Positions 1 to 9,235 of a DNA stretch of 63,486 nucleotides are shown in pieces; within the stretch, counting starts at the first letter, position 1; every line of letters starts with the position of its first letter. The notes below the pieces were generated by a model, which saw only the letters and a list, made by a program, of their open reading frames with translations, ran no database searches and was not told the DNA's origin. The translations under genes and the position numbers were made by a program. The stretch spans positions 1 to 63,486 of the forward strand of contig CANJJS010000021.1 of the NCBI GenBank assembly GCA_947474705.1, written 5' to 3'. Origin of the DNA: Acetobacteraceae bacterium (GTDB lineage Bacteria; Pseudomonadota; Alphaproteobacteria; Acetobacterales; Acetobacteraceae).

Positions 1-166
1 CCTGGTTTTTTCAGGCTGGGAAGAGGTCCTGGCGACGCTGGCTTTCATCGAACCGCCACCGTTGCCTTCCTGACTACGGCATTTGGGAACTCGATTCTGA
101 TTCTACCCGCCAATCTTCACCCATGATTTTTCCATAATGAGAACTGCTGATCGTGCGCCCCCTTCC

Positions 167-195
167 TTGACACCTCCCCGCCCCCCCGCTACGCC
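167..195 (+). promoter_or_regulatory. Weak candidate sigma-70 promoter before fabD
   Basis: A perfect TTGACA hexamer (167-172) is followed after 17 bases by TACGCC, a poor match to a -10 box. It lies about 60 bases before the fabD start. I see no gene in bases 1-256. The spacing is right but the -10 is weak, so this is a suggestion only. Confidence 0.25.
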
Positions 196-256
196 GCCGC
201 CCCACTGAGCCCCCCTTGCGTCACCAGGGGGGAACCACGGTTCGGAGCCCATTTTC

Positions 257-1216
257 ATGCCGGTTCACGCCTTCATCTTCCCAGGCCAGGGCAGTCAGGC
301 CGTTGGCATGGGCCGCGACCTCGCCGCTGCCTTTTCCGCCGCGCGGGAGGTGTTCCAGGAAGTGGACGAGACCCTCAAACAAAAGCTGTCCAAGCTGATG
401 TTCGAAGGGCCGGGCGAGGAGCTGACCCTTACCGAAAACACACAGCCGGCGTTGATGGCCCATTCCCTCGCGGTGCTGCGTGTCCTCGAAACCGAGGGCA
501 AGATCGACATCAAGTCGCGCGCGATCGTGGCGGCCGGGCATTCGCTGGGCGAATACAGCGCGCTCTGCGCCGTGGGCGCGTTTTCGATCGCCGATGCCGC
601 GCGGCTGCTGAAGCTGCGCGGGCAGTCGATGCAGAAGGCCGTTCCGGCGGGGGAGGGCGCGATGGCCGCTCTGCTGGGCGCCGAGATGAAGCAGGCGGAG
701 GAGATTTGTCTTGAGGCCGCCATCGCGCCGGATGGCACGAAGCAGTGTGTCGAGCCCGCCAATGACAATGGCGGCGGGCAGGTCGTCATTTCCGGCCATA
801 AGGCGGCGGTCGAGCGCGCCATCGAAATCTCGAAAACCAAGGGCATCCGCCGCGCCATGTTGTTGCCGGTGTCCGCCCCCTTCCATTGCGCCCTGATGGC
901 TCCGGCCGCCGACGCGATGGCGGAGGCCTTCGAAAGAACGCCGCCCAAAGCGCCGTTCATGCCGATCGTCGCCAATGTCTCGGCCGCGAAGGAAACCGAT
1001 CCGGCGCGAATCGCCGATCTGCTGGTGAAGCAGGTGACCGCGACGGTGCGCTGGCGCGAGTGCATCGGATCGATGGTGGAGCTTGGGGCGACGAATTTCG
1101 TCGAGTTGGGCGCGGGCAAGGTGTTGTCGGGCCTGATCAAGCGGATTTCCCCGGATTGCACCTCCGCGGCGGCCTCGACGCCGGCGGAGATCGAAGCGCT
1201 GCTGAAAATTTTGTGA
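257..1216 (+). CDS. fabD: Malonyl-CoA:ACP transacylase FabD
   Basis: Moves the malonyl group from CoA to acyl carrier protein, supplying the extender unit for cytoplasmic type II fatty-acid synthesis. The 319-residue protein has the usual family length. It opens with the FPGQGSQ motif, carries the nucleophile elbow GHSLG with Ser96, and has the catalytic His at about residue 210 (APFHC). A GGAG ribosome site lies about eight bases before the chosen ATG. It is the first gene of the run fabD-fabG-acpP-fabF-mltG, all on the plus strand with short gaps, so probably one operon. The fabD stop overlaps the likely ribosome site of fabG. Confidence 0.96.
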   Translation: MPVHAFIFPGQGSQAVGMGRDLAAAFSAAREVFQEVDETLKQKLSKLMFEGPGEELTLTENTQPALMAHSLAVLRVLETEGKIDIKSRAIVAAGHSLGEYSALCAVGAFSIADAARLLKLRGQSMQKAVPAGEGAMAALLGAEMKQAEEICLEAAIAPDGTKQCVEPANDNGGGQVVISGHKAAVERAIEISKTKGIRRAMLLPVSAPFHCALMAPAADAMAEAFERTPPKAPFMPIVANVSAAKETDPARIADLLVKQVTATVRWRECIGSMVELGATNFVELGAGKVLSGLIKRISPDCTSAAASTPAEIEALLKIL

Positions 1217-1224
1217 GGCCCGCG

Positions 1225-1962
1225 ATGTTTCGTCTCGATGGCAAGACCGCGTTGGTGACCGGGGCGTCCGGTGGCATTGGCGCCGCGATTTCGCGGGCGT
1301 TGCATGCGCAGGGCGCGAAGGTGGTGCTGAGCGGGACGCGGGTGGAGCGGCTGGAGCAGGTGGCGGCCGAACTGGGGGAGAACGCGTTTATCGTCCAGGC
1401 GGATTTGCGGGACGCGTCGGAGCCGAACGCGCTGATCGAGGCGGCGGAGAAGCTGGCGGGTCCGTTGCATATTCTGGTGAACAACGCAGGGATGACTCGC
1501 GACATGCTGGCGTTGCGGATGACCGACAACGACTGGCAGTCGGTGATGGACATCGACCTGAGCGCGCCGTTCCGCCTGTCGCGCGCGGCGTTGCGGGGCA
1601 TGTTGCGGCGGCGGGCCGGCCGGATCGTGAACATTTCCTCGATTGTCGGAGCGACCGGCAACGCGGGGCAGGCGAACTACGCCGCCGCCAAGGCCGGGCT
1701 GATCGGCATGACCAAATCGCTGGCGCAGGAAGTGGCCTCGCGCGGGATCACCGTGAACGCGGTCGCGCCGGGGTTTGTCGAGACGGCGATGACCGGGGTG
1801 TTGAACGACGCCCAGAAGGCGAAACTGAACGAGCAGATCCCGCTGGGCCGGATTGGCCAGCCGGAGGATATCGCGGGCGCGGTGGTCTATCTCGCCTCCG
1901 ACGAAGCCGCCTGGGTCACCGGCGCGACGCTGCACGTCAACGGCGGAATGGCGATGCTCTGA
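1225..1962 (+). CDS. fabG: 3-oxoacyl-ACP reductase FabG
   Basis: NADPH-dependent reductase that converts 3-ketoacyl-ACP to 3-hydroxyacyl-ACP in fatty-acid elongation. The 245-residue protein is a classical short-chain dehydrogenase: the cofactor motif TGASGGIG is near residue 12, NNAG follows, and the catalytic set is Ser139, Tyr152 and Lys156 (YAAAK), matching FabG numbering to within one residue. The start ATG is 8 bases after the fabD stop, with GAGG in front of it. Longer in-frame readings upstream lie inside fabD and are not used. Position between fabD and acpP supports FabG rather than another SDR. Confidence 0.95.
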   Translation: MFRLDGKTALVTGASGGIGAAISRALHAQGAKVVLSGTRVERLEQVAAELGENAFIVQADLRDASEPNALIEAAEKLAGPLHILVNNAGMTRDMLALRMTDNDWQSVMDIDLSAPFRLSRAALRGMLRRRAGRIVNISSIVGATGNAGQANYAAAKAGLIGMTKSLAQEVASRGITVNAVAPGFVETAMTGVLNDAQKAKLNEQIPLGRIGQPEDIAGAVVYLASDEAAWVTGATLHVNGGMAML

Positions 1963-2107
1963 CCGGCGCGGGCGATCTGGATTTGCCCTCGGACCGAACC
2001 ATGCTAAGCGCACGAATGAATACGCGACTCGCCCGGCTGTTCCGGTATATCCGGGCGAATCGCGGAGACCAATCACGGATAGCCCAGGACAGGGAGAAGA
2101 GAGTCAG

Positions 2108-2344
2108 ATGAGCGATGTCGCCGATAAGATCAAACAGATCGTGGTGGAGCACCTGGGCGTCGATGAAGCCAAGGTCACGCCGGAAGCGTCGTTCATCGAC
2201 GATCTGGGCGCGGACAGCCTGGACACCGTCGAACTGGTGATGGCGTTCGAGGAAGCGTTCAGCGTCGAAATCCCCGAAGACGCCGCCGAGAAGATCGCGA
2301 CCGTCAAGGACGCGATTGACTATATCGAAAAGCAGAACAAATAA
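2108..2344 (+). CDS. acpP: Acyl carrier protein AcpP
   Basis: Small acidic carrier (78 residues) that holds growing acyl chains on a phosphopantetheine arm. The attachment serine is Ser37 in the GADSLD motif, as in AcpP of other Proteobacteria. The ATG is preceded by a purine-rich stretch (AGGGAGAAGAGAG). The 145-base gap after fabG is the longest in the fab cluster, so acpP may also have its own promoter, as is common for this highly expressed gene. Confidence 0.97.
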   Translation: MSDVADKIKQIVVEHLGVDEAKVTPEASFIDDLGADSLDTVELVMAFEEAFSVEIPEDAAEKIATVKDAIDYIEKQNK

Positions 2345-2381
2345 GCGCCTGAGCACGGCATACGGGGAAAGGATACCAACC

Positions 2382-3644
2382 ATGCGGCGTGTGGTTGTGA
2401 CCGGGATGGGGATCGCCTGTCCTCTGGGCCTTGGCGTGGAACACGTGTGGCGGCGGATGCTGAATTCCGAATCCGGCATCACGTCGATTCAGTCGTTCGA
2501 CACCAAGGACCTGCCGTGCAAGATCGCGGGCCAGGTGCCTCCGGGCAACCGCGCCAGCGGCGGCCTGGACATGGCCGAATGGGTGCCCGTCAAGGATCAG
2601 AAAAAGATGGACCGCTTCGTCCACCTGGCCATGGCGGCCGGCGGGGAAGCGGTCGAGGATTCGGGCTGGGTGCCCGAAACCGAAGACGAGCGTTGCGCCA
2701 CCGGCGTGATGATCGGGTCGGGAATCGGCGGTCTGCAAACGATCTACGAAGGGTCGCTGCTGGTCGCGCAGGGCAAGGCGAGGCGGTTGTCGCCGTTCTT
2801 TATCCCGGCGGCGCTGATCAACCTGGCCTCCGGGCACCTGTCCATCAAATACGGCTTCAAAGGCCCGAACCACTCGGTGGTCACGGCCTGCGCGACGGGC
2901 GTTCACGCCATCGGCGACGCGGCGCGGCTGATCATGTGGGGCGACGCGGACGTCATGGTCGCGGGCGGAGCGGAAGCCGGGGTCTGCGAACTCGGGATTG
3001 CCGGATTCGCGGCGTCGCGGGCGCTGTCCACGGGGTTCAACGACCGGCCGACCGAAGGCTCGCGCCCCTGGGATAAAGATCGCGACGGCTTCGTCATGGG
3101 CGAAGGCGCCGGGGTCGTGGTGCTGGAAGAATACGAGCACGCGAAGAAGCGCGGCGCGAAGATTTACGCCGAGGTTGGCGGTTACGGCATGTCCGGCGAC
3201 GCCTTCCACATCACCGCCCCCGCCGAAGGCCACGATGGCGCCTTCCGGTCGATGAAAGCGGCGATGAAGAACGGCGGCGTCAGCCCCTCCGATATCCAAT
3301 ATGTCAACGCGCACGGGACCTCGACCCCGTTGGGCGACGATCTGGAACTGGAAGCGGTCGAGCGGTTGTTCGGCGACGCGGCCAAGGGGCTCGCGATGTC
3401 CTCCACCAAGTCCGCCACCGGCCATCTTTTGGGCGCGGCGGGGGCGGTGGAAGCGATCTTCTCCATCCTGGCCATTCGCGACGGCGTGGCGCCCCCGACC
3501 CTCAATCTGGAGAACCCGAGCCGGGAGAGCGCGATCGACCGGGTGGCGAAGCAGGCGCAACAACGGCCAATCAAGATGGCCCTTTCGAACAGTTTCGGTT
3601 TTGGTGGCACAAACGCCTCCGTCATCTTCCGCGCCGCCTCCTGA
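2382..3644 (+). CDS. fabF: 3-oxoacyl-ACP synthase II FabF
   Basis: Condensing enzyme that elongates acyl-ACP with malonyl-ACP. The 420-residue protein has the KAS II catalytic triad: Cys170 (TACATG), His311 (NAHGTSTPLGD) and His348 (TGHLLGAAG), with the conserved Lys343 between the two histidines. It ends with the family motif NSFGFGGTNAS. Start chosen at MRRVVVTG, which matches the family N-terminus; an earlier in-frame ATG at 2316 lies inside acpP. The 3' end overlaps mltG in another frame by about 40 bases, which points to translational coupling. Confidence 0.96.
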   Translation: MRRVVVTGMGIACPLGLGVEHVWRRMLNSESGITSIQSFDTKDLPCKIAGQVPPGNRASGGLDMAEWVPVKDQKKMDRFVHLAMAAGGEAVEDSGWVPETEDERCATGVMIGSGIGGLQTIYEGSLLVAQGKARRLSPFFIPAALINLASGHLSIKYGFKGPNHSVVTACATGVHAIGDAARLIMWGDADVMVAGGAEAGVCELGIAGFAASRALSTGFNDRPTEGSRPWDKDRDGFVMGEGAGVVVLEEYEHAKKRGAKIYAEVGGYGMSGDAFHITAPAEGHDGAFRSMKAAMKNGGVSPSDIQYVNAHGTSTPLGDDLELEAVERLFGDAAKGLAMSSTKSATGHLLGAAGAVEAIFSILAIRDGVAPPTLNLENPSRESAIDRVAKQAQQRPIKMALSNSFGFGGTNASVIFRAAS

Positions 3645-4710
3645 ACCGGAGGACGAGCCGGATGACGGCCCGTCGTTTCTGGGCGGGCTGCTGCGCGGCC
3701 TGATCTGGACGCTCGTCTGGTTCGCGGTGCTGGGCGGGGCCGCCGTGGGGGGCGGGCTGTGGCTGCGCGCGCAGTGGGACCGGCCGGGACCGCTGGCGCA
3801 GACCAAGGCCGTCGTGGTGCCGCGCGGGGGGACCACCGCCGCCGCCGGAGCGCTGAAAACGGCGGGTGTCATTGAAAACGCCACGGCGTTCGAGGCCTTG
3901 TCCTGGCTGACGATCTTCGACGGCAATATTCGCGCCGCGGAATTCAATTTCCCGCCCAAGGCGACGATCGGGCAGGTGCTGGGCATCCTGCGCACCGCGA
4001 AGCCCGTCGAACATCGCATCACCATCGTCGAGGGTCTGACCGCGAAACAGATCGCGGCGCTGCTGCTGGGCGCCGAGGCGGCCAGCGGGCCCGTCGATGT
4101 GCCGGCGGAAGGCGCGGTGTTGCCGCAAACCTATGCGTTCGATCGCGGTATGGCGCGGGAAGCCATTCTCTCCCGCGCCAAAGCCGCCATGGACAAGGAA
4201 CTCGCGACCGCATGGGCCGCGCGGGCGCCGAATTTACCGCTGACCTCGCCGCGGGATTTGTTGATCGTCGCCAGTATCGTGGAACGGGAAACCGCGCGGG
4301 ATCAGGAACGGGCGCATGTCGCGGCGGTGTATTTGAACCGGCTGCGGCTGGGGATGAAACTTCAGGCCGATCCGACCGTGGCCTATGGCGCCAGCGGCGG
4401 GACCGGGGTGCTGGATCACAAGCTGAACCGCGCGGACCTGGAACGGGACGACCCTTATAATACCTATCGCCGCGCGGGTTTGCCGCCGGGTCCGATTTGC
4501 TCGCCGGGTGTCGCGAGCCTGCGTGCGGTGAGCCGTCCGATGAACAGCGAGGATCTGTATTTCGTCGCCGACGGGACGGGCGGTCATGCCTTCGCCAAGA
4601 CGGTCGACGCGCATAACCGTAACGTCGCGCGGTGGCGCGGGTTGCAGGCGCCGGACCCGGCGGCGCCCGTCGCGCCGGCTCAGGCCAGGACGCCCGCAGC
4701 CGGACAGTAA
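3604..4710 (+). CDS. mltG: Endolytic murein transglycosylase MltG
   Basis: Membrane-anchored lytic transglycosylase that cleaves nascent glycan strands and helps end peptidoglycan chains. About 368 residues: a short acidic, proline-rich cytoplasmic head, one membrane segment (about residues 29-50), then the YceG domain. The catalytic Glu is Glu227 in the block VASIVERET, followed by the conserved YLNRL and LQADPTVAYG motifs. No ATG fits, so I chose GTG at 3604 (TTG 3601 is equally possible); both lie inside fabF. fabF-mltG adjacency is a known arrangement in Alphaproteobacteria. Start certainty is low, function certainty high. Confidence 0.9.
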   Translation: MAQTPPSSSAPPPEPEDEPDDGPSFLGGLLRGLIWTLVWFAVLGGAAVGGGLWLRAQWDRPGPLAQTKAVVVPRGGTTAAAGALKTAGVIENATAFEALSWLTIFDGNIRAAEFNFPPKATIGQVLGILRTAKPVEHRITIVEGLTAKQIAALLLGAEAASGPVDVPAEGAVLPQTYAFDRGMAREAILSRAKAAMDKELATAWAARAPNLPLTSPRDLLIVASIVERETARDQERAHVAAVYLNRLRLGMKLQADPTVAYGASGGTGVLDHKLNRADLERDDPYNTYRRAGLPPGPICSPGVASLRAVSRPMNSEDLYFVADGTGGHAFAKTVDAHNRNVARWRGLQAPDPAAPVAPAQARTPAAGQ

Positions 4711-5294
4711 ACGGCCGGGCGTGATTCGGCTGTGTGGACCCAGGCGCCGATGTGGCGGACGCCGCGGGGCGTGGATTGGGGCCGGCCCAGGGGATGGGGC
4801 CGCGGCGACGCGCCGGGTTGGGGGGGCGCGGTTGCGATGTCATTTCGTTAAAGAAAAATGAATGGGTGGAGTGTCGCGCCAGAGGGGACTTCGTACCAAT
4901 CGCGGTAAAGACCGGCCCTACATCGTCATGGCGCGTCCTGATCGGGCCAGCGTCCGCGGTAAGGCCTCGCGGGTAAAAGCGCGCTGTTCCGCCGGTTTCG
5001 GGGCGCCGTGCCGCGCCGGGTGGCCCAATCGCGCCGGGCGACGTCGAGGAGAGGTAAGAGCCGAACGTTCGGGTTCCCGGAATCGCCGGACGGCACCGGG
5101 CCGCGATGGGTGTGGCAAGAGTCATCTGTTCCGGTGGATGTTGTTAACCGTATTTTAGTATTATGGTTATATTAACGAAAAACCCGTGACGGGAACACAA
5201 CCTTCTACGCTTTATCGTTGAATTGCGCGGGAACGCGTGGCTTCATGCGCTTGAAACGGCGCGCTCGCGGCCGGGATCTTCGGGGTCTCCAAAA
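4711..5294. other. Intergenic stretch between mltG and the Hint protein
   Basis: I see no gene in these 584 bases. The last 150 or so, especially about 5140-5190, are much richer in A and T (runs such as GTTAACCG and TTATATTAACG) than the surroundings and probably hold the promoter of the following gene. No clear operator was recognised. Confidence 0.5.
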
Positions 5295-7067
5295 ATGACC
5301 ATCATTGTTAATACCGGTACCACCAAAACCATAGACAATATTACGGGGCTGACGATCGTCACCGCCAGCACGATCGCGGCGGGCGGGGTGCTCGACGGCG
5401 TGGGGACGGTGTCGGGCAATTTTCAGTTGCTGAACCAGGGCACGATCGTGGCCGACGCGGCGGGAGCCACGCTGAGTCTGGCGATGGGCACCCTGACCAA
5501 CAGCGGCACGATCCAGGCCACCACGGGCACGCTGGCGGTTCAGTCCGGTGTGACCGTGACCAACCGGTCGGGCTCGACGTTGACGGGCGGGGTCTGGAAG
5601 GCCTCTGGGACCGGCGAGGTGGATTTGCTGGGCGGTGTGGGGATTGTCACCGACAACGCGACGATCGTGCTGGATGGCACGGCGTCGGTGTTGAAGGCGG
5701 GCGGGACCTCGATTGACGCCAGTCTGGTGAACATTGGCACGGCGGGCGCGCTGAATCTGGCGAATCTCCGGAGTTTCTCCGCCGCCGATACGCTGGTCGT
5801 CGATGGCCTGGTGAGTTTGGGTGGCGGCACGCTGTCGGTGCCCAATGGGTTGACCATTGGCGCGACGGGGCGGGTCGCGGGGTTCGGTGCGATCGATGCC
5901 GGCACGCCCGTTGTCGACAATGGGATCATCGAGGCCAGTGGCGGCACCTTGTCGGTGCCGCAGGCCGGGAACATGAGCGGTTCGGGCACGTTGCAGGTCG
6001 ATGCGGGCGCGTCGATGTCGTTGACGGCGTTCGGGACGTACACGCAGACGTTGATCAACAATGGCACGGTCAATGTCGCCTTCGCGGGTGTGGGCGGTGT
6101 TTTGGGGCTGACGGGCGGATACAGCGGCACGGGCGGGTTTTTGATCGAGGGTGGCGGCGACGCGGGGAATCGCGCGGTGCTGCAACTGCCGGGCTCGATT
6201 GCCGCCGATGTTGCTTTCGATACGCTATATGGGGAGTTGCGGCTGGATTCGCCGGCGTCTTACACGGGGACGATTTCGCGGTTTGGCGATAAGTCTTCCC
6301 TTGTGTTGACGGGCGTGTCCGACGCCACGAAAATTCAGTTTGCGGGCAATCTGCTGACGATGACCAATGGGGGCGGCACGGTGGTGCAGACCCTGACGGT
6401 CGCGGCGTCGTCGTTCAATTACTCCGGCGCGACGTTCTCGGTCGTGGAGAATGGCAGTAACAATCAGGCGACGGTCACGGTGACCGGGGCGGTCGCGTGC
6501 TTCGCGGCGGGAACGCGGATCGCGACTCTGGATGGCGATGTGGCGGTCGAGGCGTTGCGGCCGGGCGATGTGGTGCGGGCGCATTTCGCCGGGACGGCGC
6601 CGGTGGTCTGGGTGGGGCATCGTTACGTCGATTGTCTCCGGCATCCGGAGCCGGCGCAGGTGTGGCCGGTGCGGGTGAAGGCGCATGCGTTCGGTCCGCG
6701 GATGCCGATGCGCGATACGATTTTGTCGCCCGATCACGCGGTGTTCGTGGACGATGTGTTGATTCCCGTGAAATATCTGATCGACGGAAAAACGATCGCG
6801 CAGGAGCGGGTGGACTCGATTGTTTATTACCATGTCGAGTTGGCCGAGCACGATGTGTTGTCAGCGCAGGGGCTGGCGGCGGAATCGTATTTGGAGGCGG
6901 GGGACCGGCGGGCGTTCGATAACGCGGGGCCGGTGGTGGCCATGCATCCCTCGTTTGGGGCGCGGCGGTGGGAGGCGATGGGGTGTGCGCCGATGGTGGT
7001 CGCGGGCGCGGCGCTGGAGCGGGTGCGGAAGCGGCTGGTGCAGCGCCGGGCACGGCGGGCGGCCTGA
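5295..7067 (+). CDS. Beta-solenoid surface protein with C-terminal Hint domain
   Basis: A 590-residue protein with two parts. Residues 1 to about 395 are Gly/Thr/Asn-rich strands with repeated motifs such as LLNQGTI, LTNSGTI, TLSVPNG, TLSVPQA and LINNGTV, typical of right-handed beta-helix passenger domains. From Cys402 (CFAAGTRI) a Hedgehog/intein-type Hint_2 domain begins, with LRPGDVV, LSPDHAVFV and LIPVKYLIDG. This layout is frequent in Acetobacteraceae; the Hint part is thought to act in self-processing, but no target is known. No classical signal peptide is visible. I chose the ATG at 5295, where the repeat part begins; ATG 5223 would add 24 residues of poor character. Confidence 0.8.
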   Translation: MTIIVNTGTTKTIDNITGLTIVTASTIAAGGVLDGVGTVSGNFQLLNQGTIVADAAGATLSLAMGTLTNSGTIQATTGTLAVQSGVTVTNRSGSTLTGGVWKASGTGEVDLLGGVGIVTDNATIVLDGTASVLKAGGTSIDASLVNIGTAGALNLANLRSFSAADTLVVDGLVSLGGGTLSVPNGLTIGATGRVAGFGAIDAGTPVVDNGIIEASGGTLSVPQAGNMSGSGTLQVDAGASMSLTAFGTYTQTLINNGTVNVAFAGVGGVLGLTGGYSGTGGFLIEGGGDAGNRAVLQLPGSIAADVAFDTLYGELRLDSPASYTGTISRFGDKSSLVLTGVSDATKIQFAGNLLTMTNGGGTVVQTLTVAASSFNYSGATFSVVENGSNNQATVTVTGAVACFAAGTRIATLDGDVAVEALRPGDVVRAHFAGTAPVVWVGHRYVDCLRHPEPAQVWPVRVKAHAFGPRMPMRDTILSPDHAVFVDDVLIPVKYLIDGKTIAQERVDSIVYYHVELAEHDVLSAQGLAAESYLEAGDRRAFDNAGPVVAMHPSFGARRWEAMGCAPMVVAGAALERVRKRLVQRRARRAA

Positions 7068-7158
7068 GGGGCTTTTGTCGCGGTTAGCGGTTTTGTTACG
7101 GGTGGGTCTCCGCGGTTCTTTCATTTGGGAAGCCGTGGGGGTGGCGTGAGAAAGAAAA

Positions 7159-7306
7159 TTCAACCGCGGATGCACGCGGATGCACGCTGATAAGGGGTTC
7201 TTTTTGGGGTAGGTGTCATCGGCTTCCGGTTTGGCATGTGGGCCGGTGGCGTGTCCTCGCGGCACTCAGTCTTATCCGCGTGCATCGGCGTGCATCCGCG
7301 GTTGAA
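7159..7306. repeat. 36-bp near-perfect inverted repeat pair
   Basis: Arm 1 (7159-7194) and arm 2 (7271-7306) are reverse complements at 34 of 36 positions, with a 76-base spacer. Each arm contains two tandem copies of a GGATGCACGC-type unit. Reading frames through it are byproducts of the repeat. The 498-base gap 7068-7565 holds this element and no gene I can support. Comparable GCATCCGCG-rich dispersed repeats occur in unrelated bacteria, to my recollection without known function. It may be a small non-autonomous element or a cruciform-forming repeat. Confidence 0.8.
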
Positions 7307-7565
7307 CCATTTCGCGGACGGGCTCCCGGTCGAACGGGGGCTTTGGCCGTGGTGGCGTTGTTTTGGCATCGCGTGGGCGGCGGTTCGTTCGTCGCGGCGG
7401 TGGACACCGAGGACGAGCGAGGGGCACGGAGTTCTTAGGGGTGACAGGGCGTGACTCATTGGGACGAAGGATGACAAAGGGCGATGCCGAATTCGGCACG
7501 GGTTGCATGGGCCGGGACCGCCGCGTACCCTTGGCAGGAACATTTCACGGACCTGTCTCACGTCG

Positions 7566-9212
7566 ATGCCCGCGCCTCTCCCCCCAATCGGTTTCTGGAG
7601 CTACACGAGCCAGGACGACAAGTTCGAGGACGGGAGACTCTCTCGCTTACGGACGCGTTTGGCGCGCGATCTGCAACAGCGCATGGCACCCCAGAAAGTC
7701 CATATCTTCCAGGATGTCGCGGCGATCCCGCACGGTAGCGACTGGCTCGACAAAATCCACGAGGCCCTGGGCCAGTCGTCGTTCTTCATCCCCATCGTCA
7801 CGCCCGGCTTCCTGGGCAGCGAGATGTGCTGCAAGGAAGTCCTGCGCTTCCGAGAGCGGGAAAAGGAACTGGGCCGCAAGGACCTGATTTTTCCATTTCG
7901 CTATCTCGATATCTCCGACATCCACCCGGACGAGTGCCACACGCCAGAAGTGCTGACCTTGCTGCGGTCCCGGCAATGGATCGATTTCGAGTACCTGCGC
8001 TACCGAGATCTCGGTTCGGAGGAAGTGCTGACGTTGCTGGGCACCCTGGCCCGGTCGATCCGGACGGCGCTACGCAAGGCCGATCCCGGCGGTGCGGCGT
8101 CTGTGTCCGGTCAGGCGCCGATGCGGTTCGACGCGGCCCCTGTCTCGCCCGCGCCGCCGCCCGCCGACCCGGTTCCCAATGCGCCAGCCAGGAGGACGCC
8201 GGATGTATCGCCATCGCGGGCGGGGTCTTCCGGACCCGATCCATCCGAGGACAAAACGCGCCTTCGGGTTCCGTCGGGCCGGCCCGCGCCCGCCGTTAAA
8301 CCCGCCCCCGCCACGACAGCCCGGTCAGCCATCTCCGCGCCTGACTCCGCGGCCATTGCTCAGACAGCACGAGAGATTGGTCAGCCCCCACCGCCCCCCA
8401 AACCAGACCTCCCCCCCGCCCCTTGGGCCGATGCCACCGGACAGGACTCCTTCGGCCCCTGGGCCAGCTTCTCCGTCCAGCCGAAAGCCGGAGGCCCGGC
8501 CGTCACCCAACGCCTCCGCTGGTGCCCGCCCGGCAGCTTCCGCATCGGCTCGCCGAAGGACGAGGAAGGCCGCTGGGACTACGAAGACAACGGCATCGAC
8601 ATCGCGTTCGCCCAGGGGTTTTGGATGTTCGAGACGCCGGTGACGCAGGCGCTGTGGCTGGCGGCCTCGCGCACCGGGACCAACCCAAGCCGCTTCCAGG
8701 GCAACCTGGATCGCCCGGTCGAACAGGTCTCCTTTCACGACGCGTGCGCGTTCGTCGAGGACCTGAACCGGCTGAAACCGGGTCTGAACCTGGTGCTGCC
8801 CTCGGAAGCGCAATGGGAATACGCCTGCCGTGCCGGCAAAGCGGGCGCCACCTGGGCCGGCCCCGCGATTTCGCGCGGAAAAGACAACACGGACGTGCTG
8901 AACCGCATCGCCTGGTGGGGCGGCAACAGTGGCGGCGAAACCCATCCTGTTGGCGAGAAAGAGCCCAACCCCTGGGGATTCCGCGACATGCTGGGCAACG
9001 TCTGGGAATGGTGCGCCGACGCATGGGCCGACTCACACAAAGGCGCTCGCCCGGACGGCGCCCCGCGCGCGGGCGACAGTGCCGCGGCCCGCGCGCTGCG
9101 CGGCGGGTCCTGGCTCCTCGGCGCGCGCGGCGTGCGCTCGGCGTACCGCGGTGGCAGCGGCCCGTCTGGGCGCCTCGGCGGCATCGGTTTTCGCTGTGCC
9201 CGAGTTCAGTAG
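7566..9212 (+). CDS. TIR domain - Pro/Ala linker - FGE-fold (SUMF1-like) protein
   Basis: A 548-residue fusion. Residues 8 to about 175 form a TIR-type domain: WSYTSQDD, HIFQDVAAIPHGSDW, FIPIVTPGFLGSEMCCKEV, with Glu91 at the position of the catalytic glutamate of NAD-cleaving TIRs. Residues about 178-310 are a Pro/Ala linker. Residues about 315-548 are an FGE-sulfatase (C-type-lectin-like) fold: FRIGSP, PVEQVSFHDA, LPSEAQWEYACRAG, WGFRDMLGNVWEW, RGGSW, IGFRCA. The two active-site Cys of true formylglycine enzymes are missing, so it is probably a binding module. In the last 34 codons the residues usually Asn in this fold are Leu, Gly or Ser, mostly in NNC codons, as expected of a retroelement variable region. 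Start chosen just before the TIR; ATG 7503 is possible. Confidence 0.85.
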   Translation: MPAPLPPIGFWSYTSQDDKFEDGRLSRLRTRLARDLQQRMAPQKVHIFQDVAAIPHGSDWLDKIHEALGQSSFFIPIVTPGFLGSEMCCKEVLRFREREKELGRKDLIFPFRYLDISDIHPDECHTPEVLTLLRSRQWIDFEYLRYRDLGSEEVLTLLGTLARSIRTALRKADPGGAASVSGQAPMRFDAAPVSPAPPPADPVPNAPARRTPDVSPSRAGSSGPDPSEDKTRLRVPSGRPAPAVKPAPATTARSAISAPDSAAIAQTAREIGQPPPPPKPDLPPAPWADATGQDSFGPWASFSVQPKAGGPAVTQRLRWCPPGSFRIGSPKDEEGRWDYEDNGIDIAFAQGFWMFETPVTQALWLAASRTGTNPSRFQGNLDRPVEQVSFHDACAFVEDLNRLKPGLNLVLPSEAQWEYACRAGKAGATWAGPAISRGKDNTDVLNRIAWWGGNSGGETHPVGEKEPNPWGFRDMLGNVWEWCADAWADSHKGARPDGAPRAGDSAAARALRGGSWLLGARGVRSAYRGGSGPSGRLGGIGFRCARVQ

Positions 9213-9235
9213 CGGGGGGAGCGGAGCGACCGCGA

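Noticed and set aside
295-2076. 593-codon minus-strand frame over fabD and fabG
   Set aside because: It lies opposite two genes with complete active-site motifs and is Arg/His-rich, a typical shadow in GC-rich DNA.
4690-4721. Hairpin at the end of mltG
   Set aside because: A bulged GC stem overlaps the stop codon but no T-run follows, so I do not call it a terminator.
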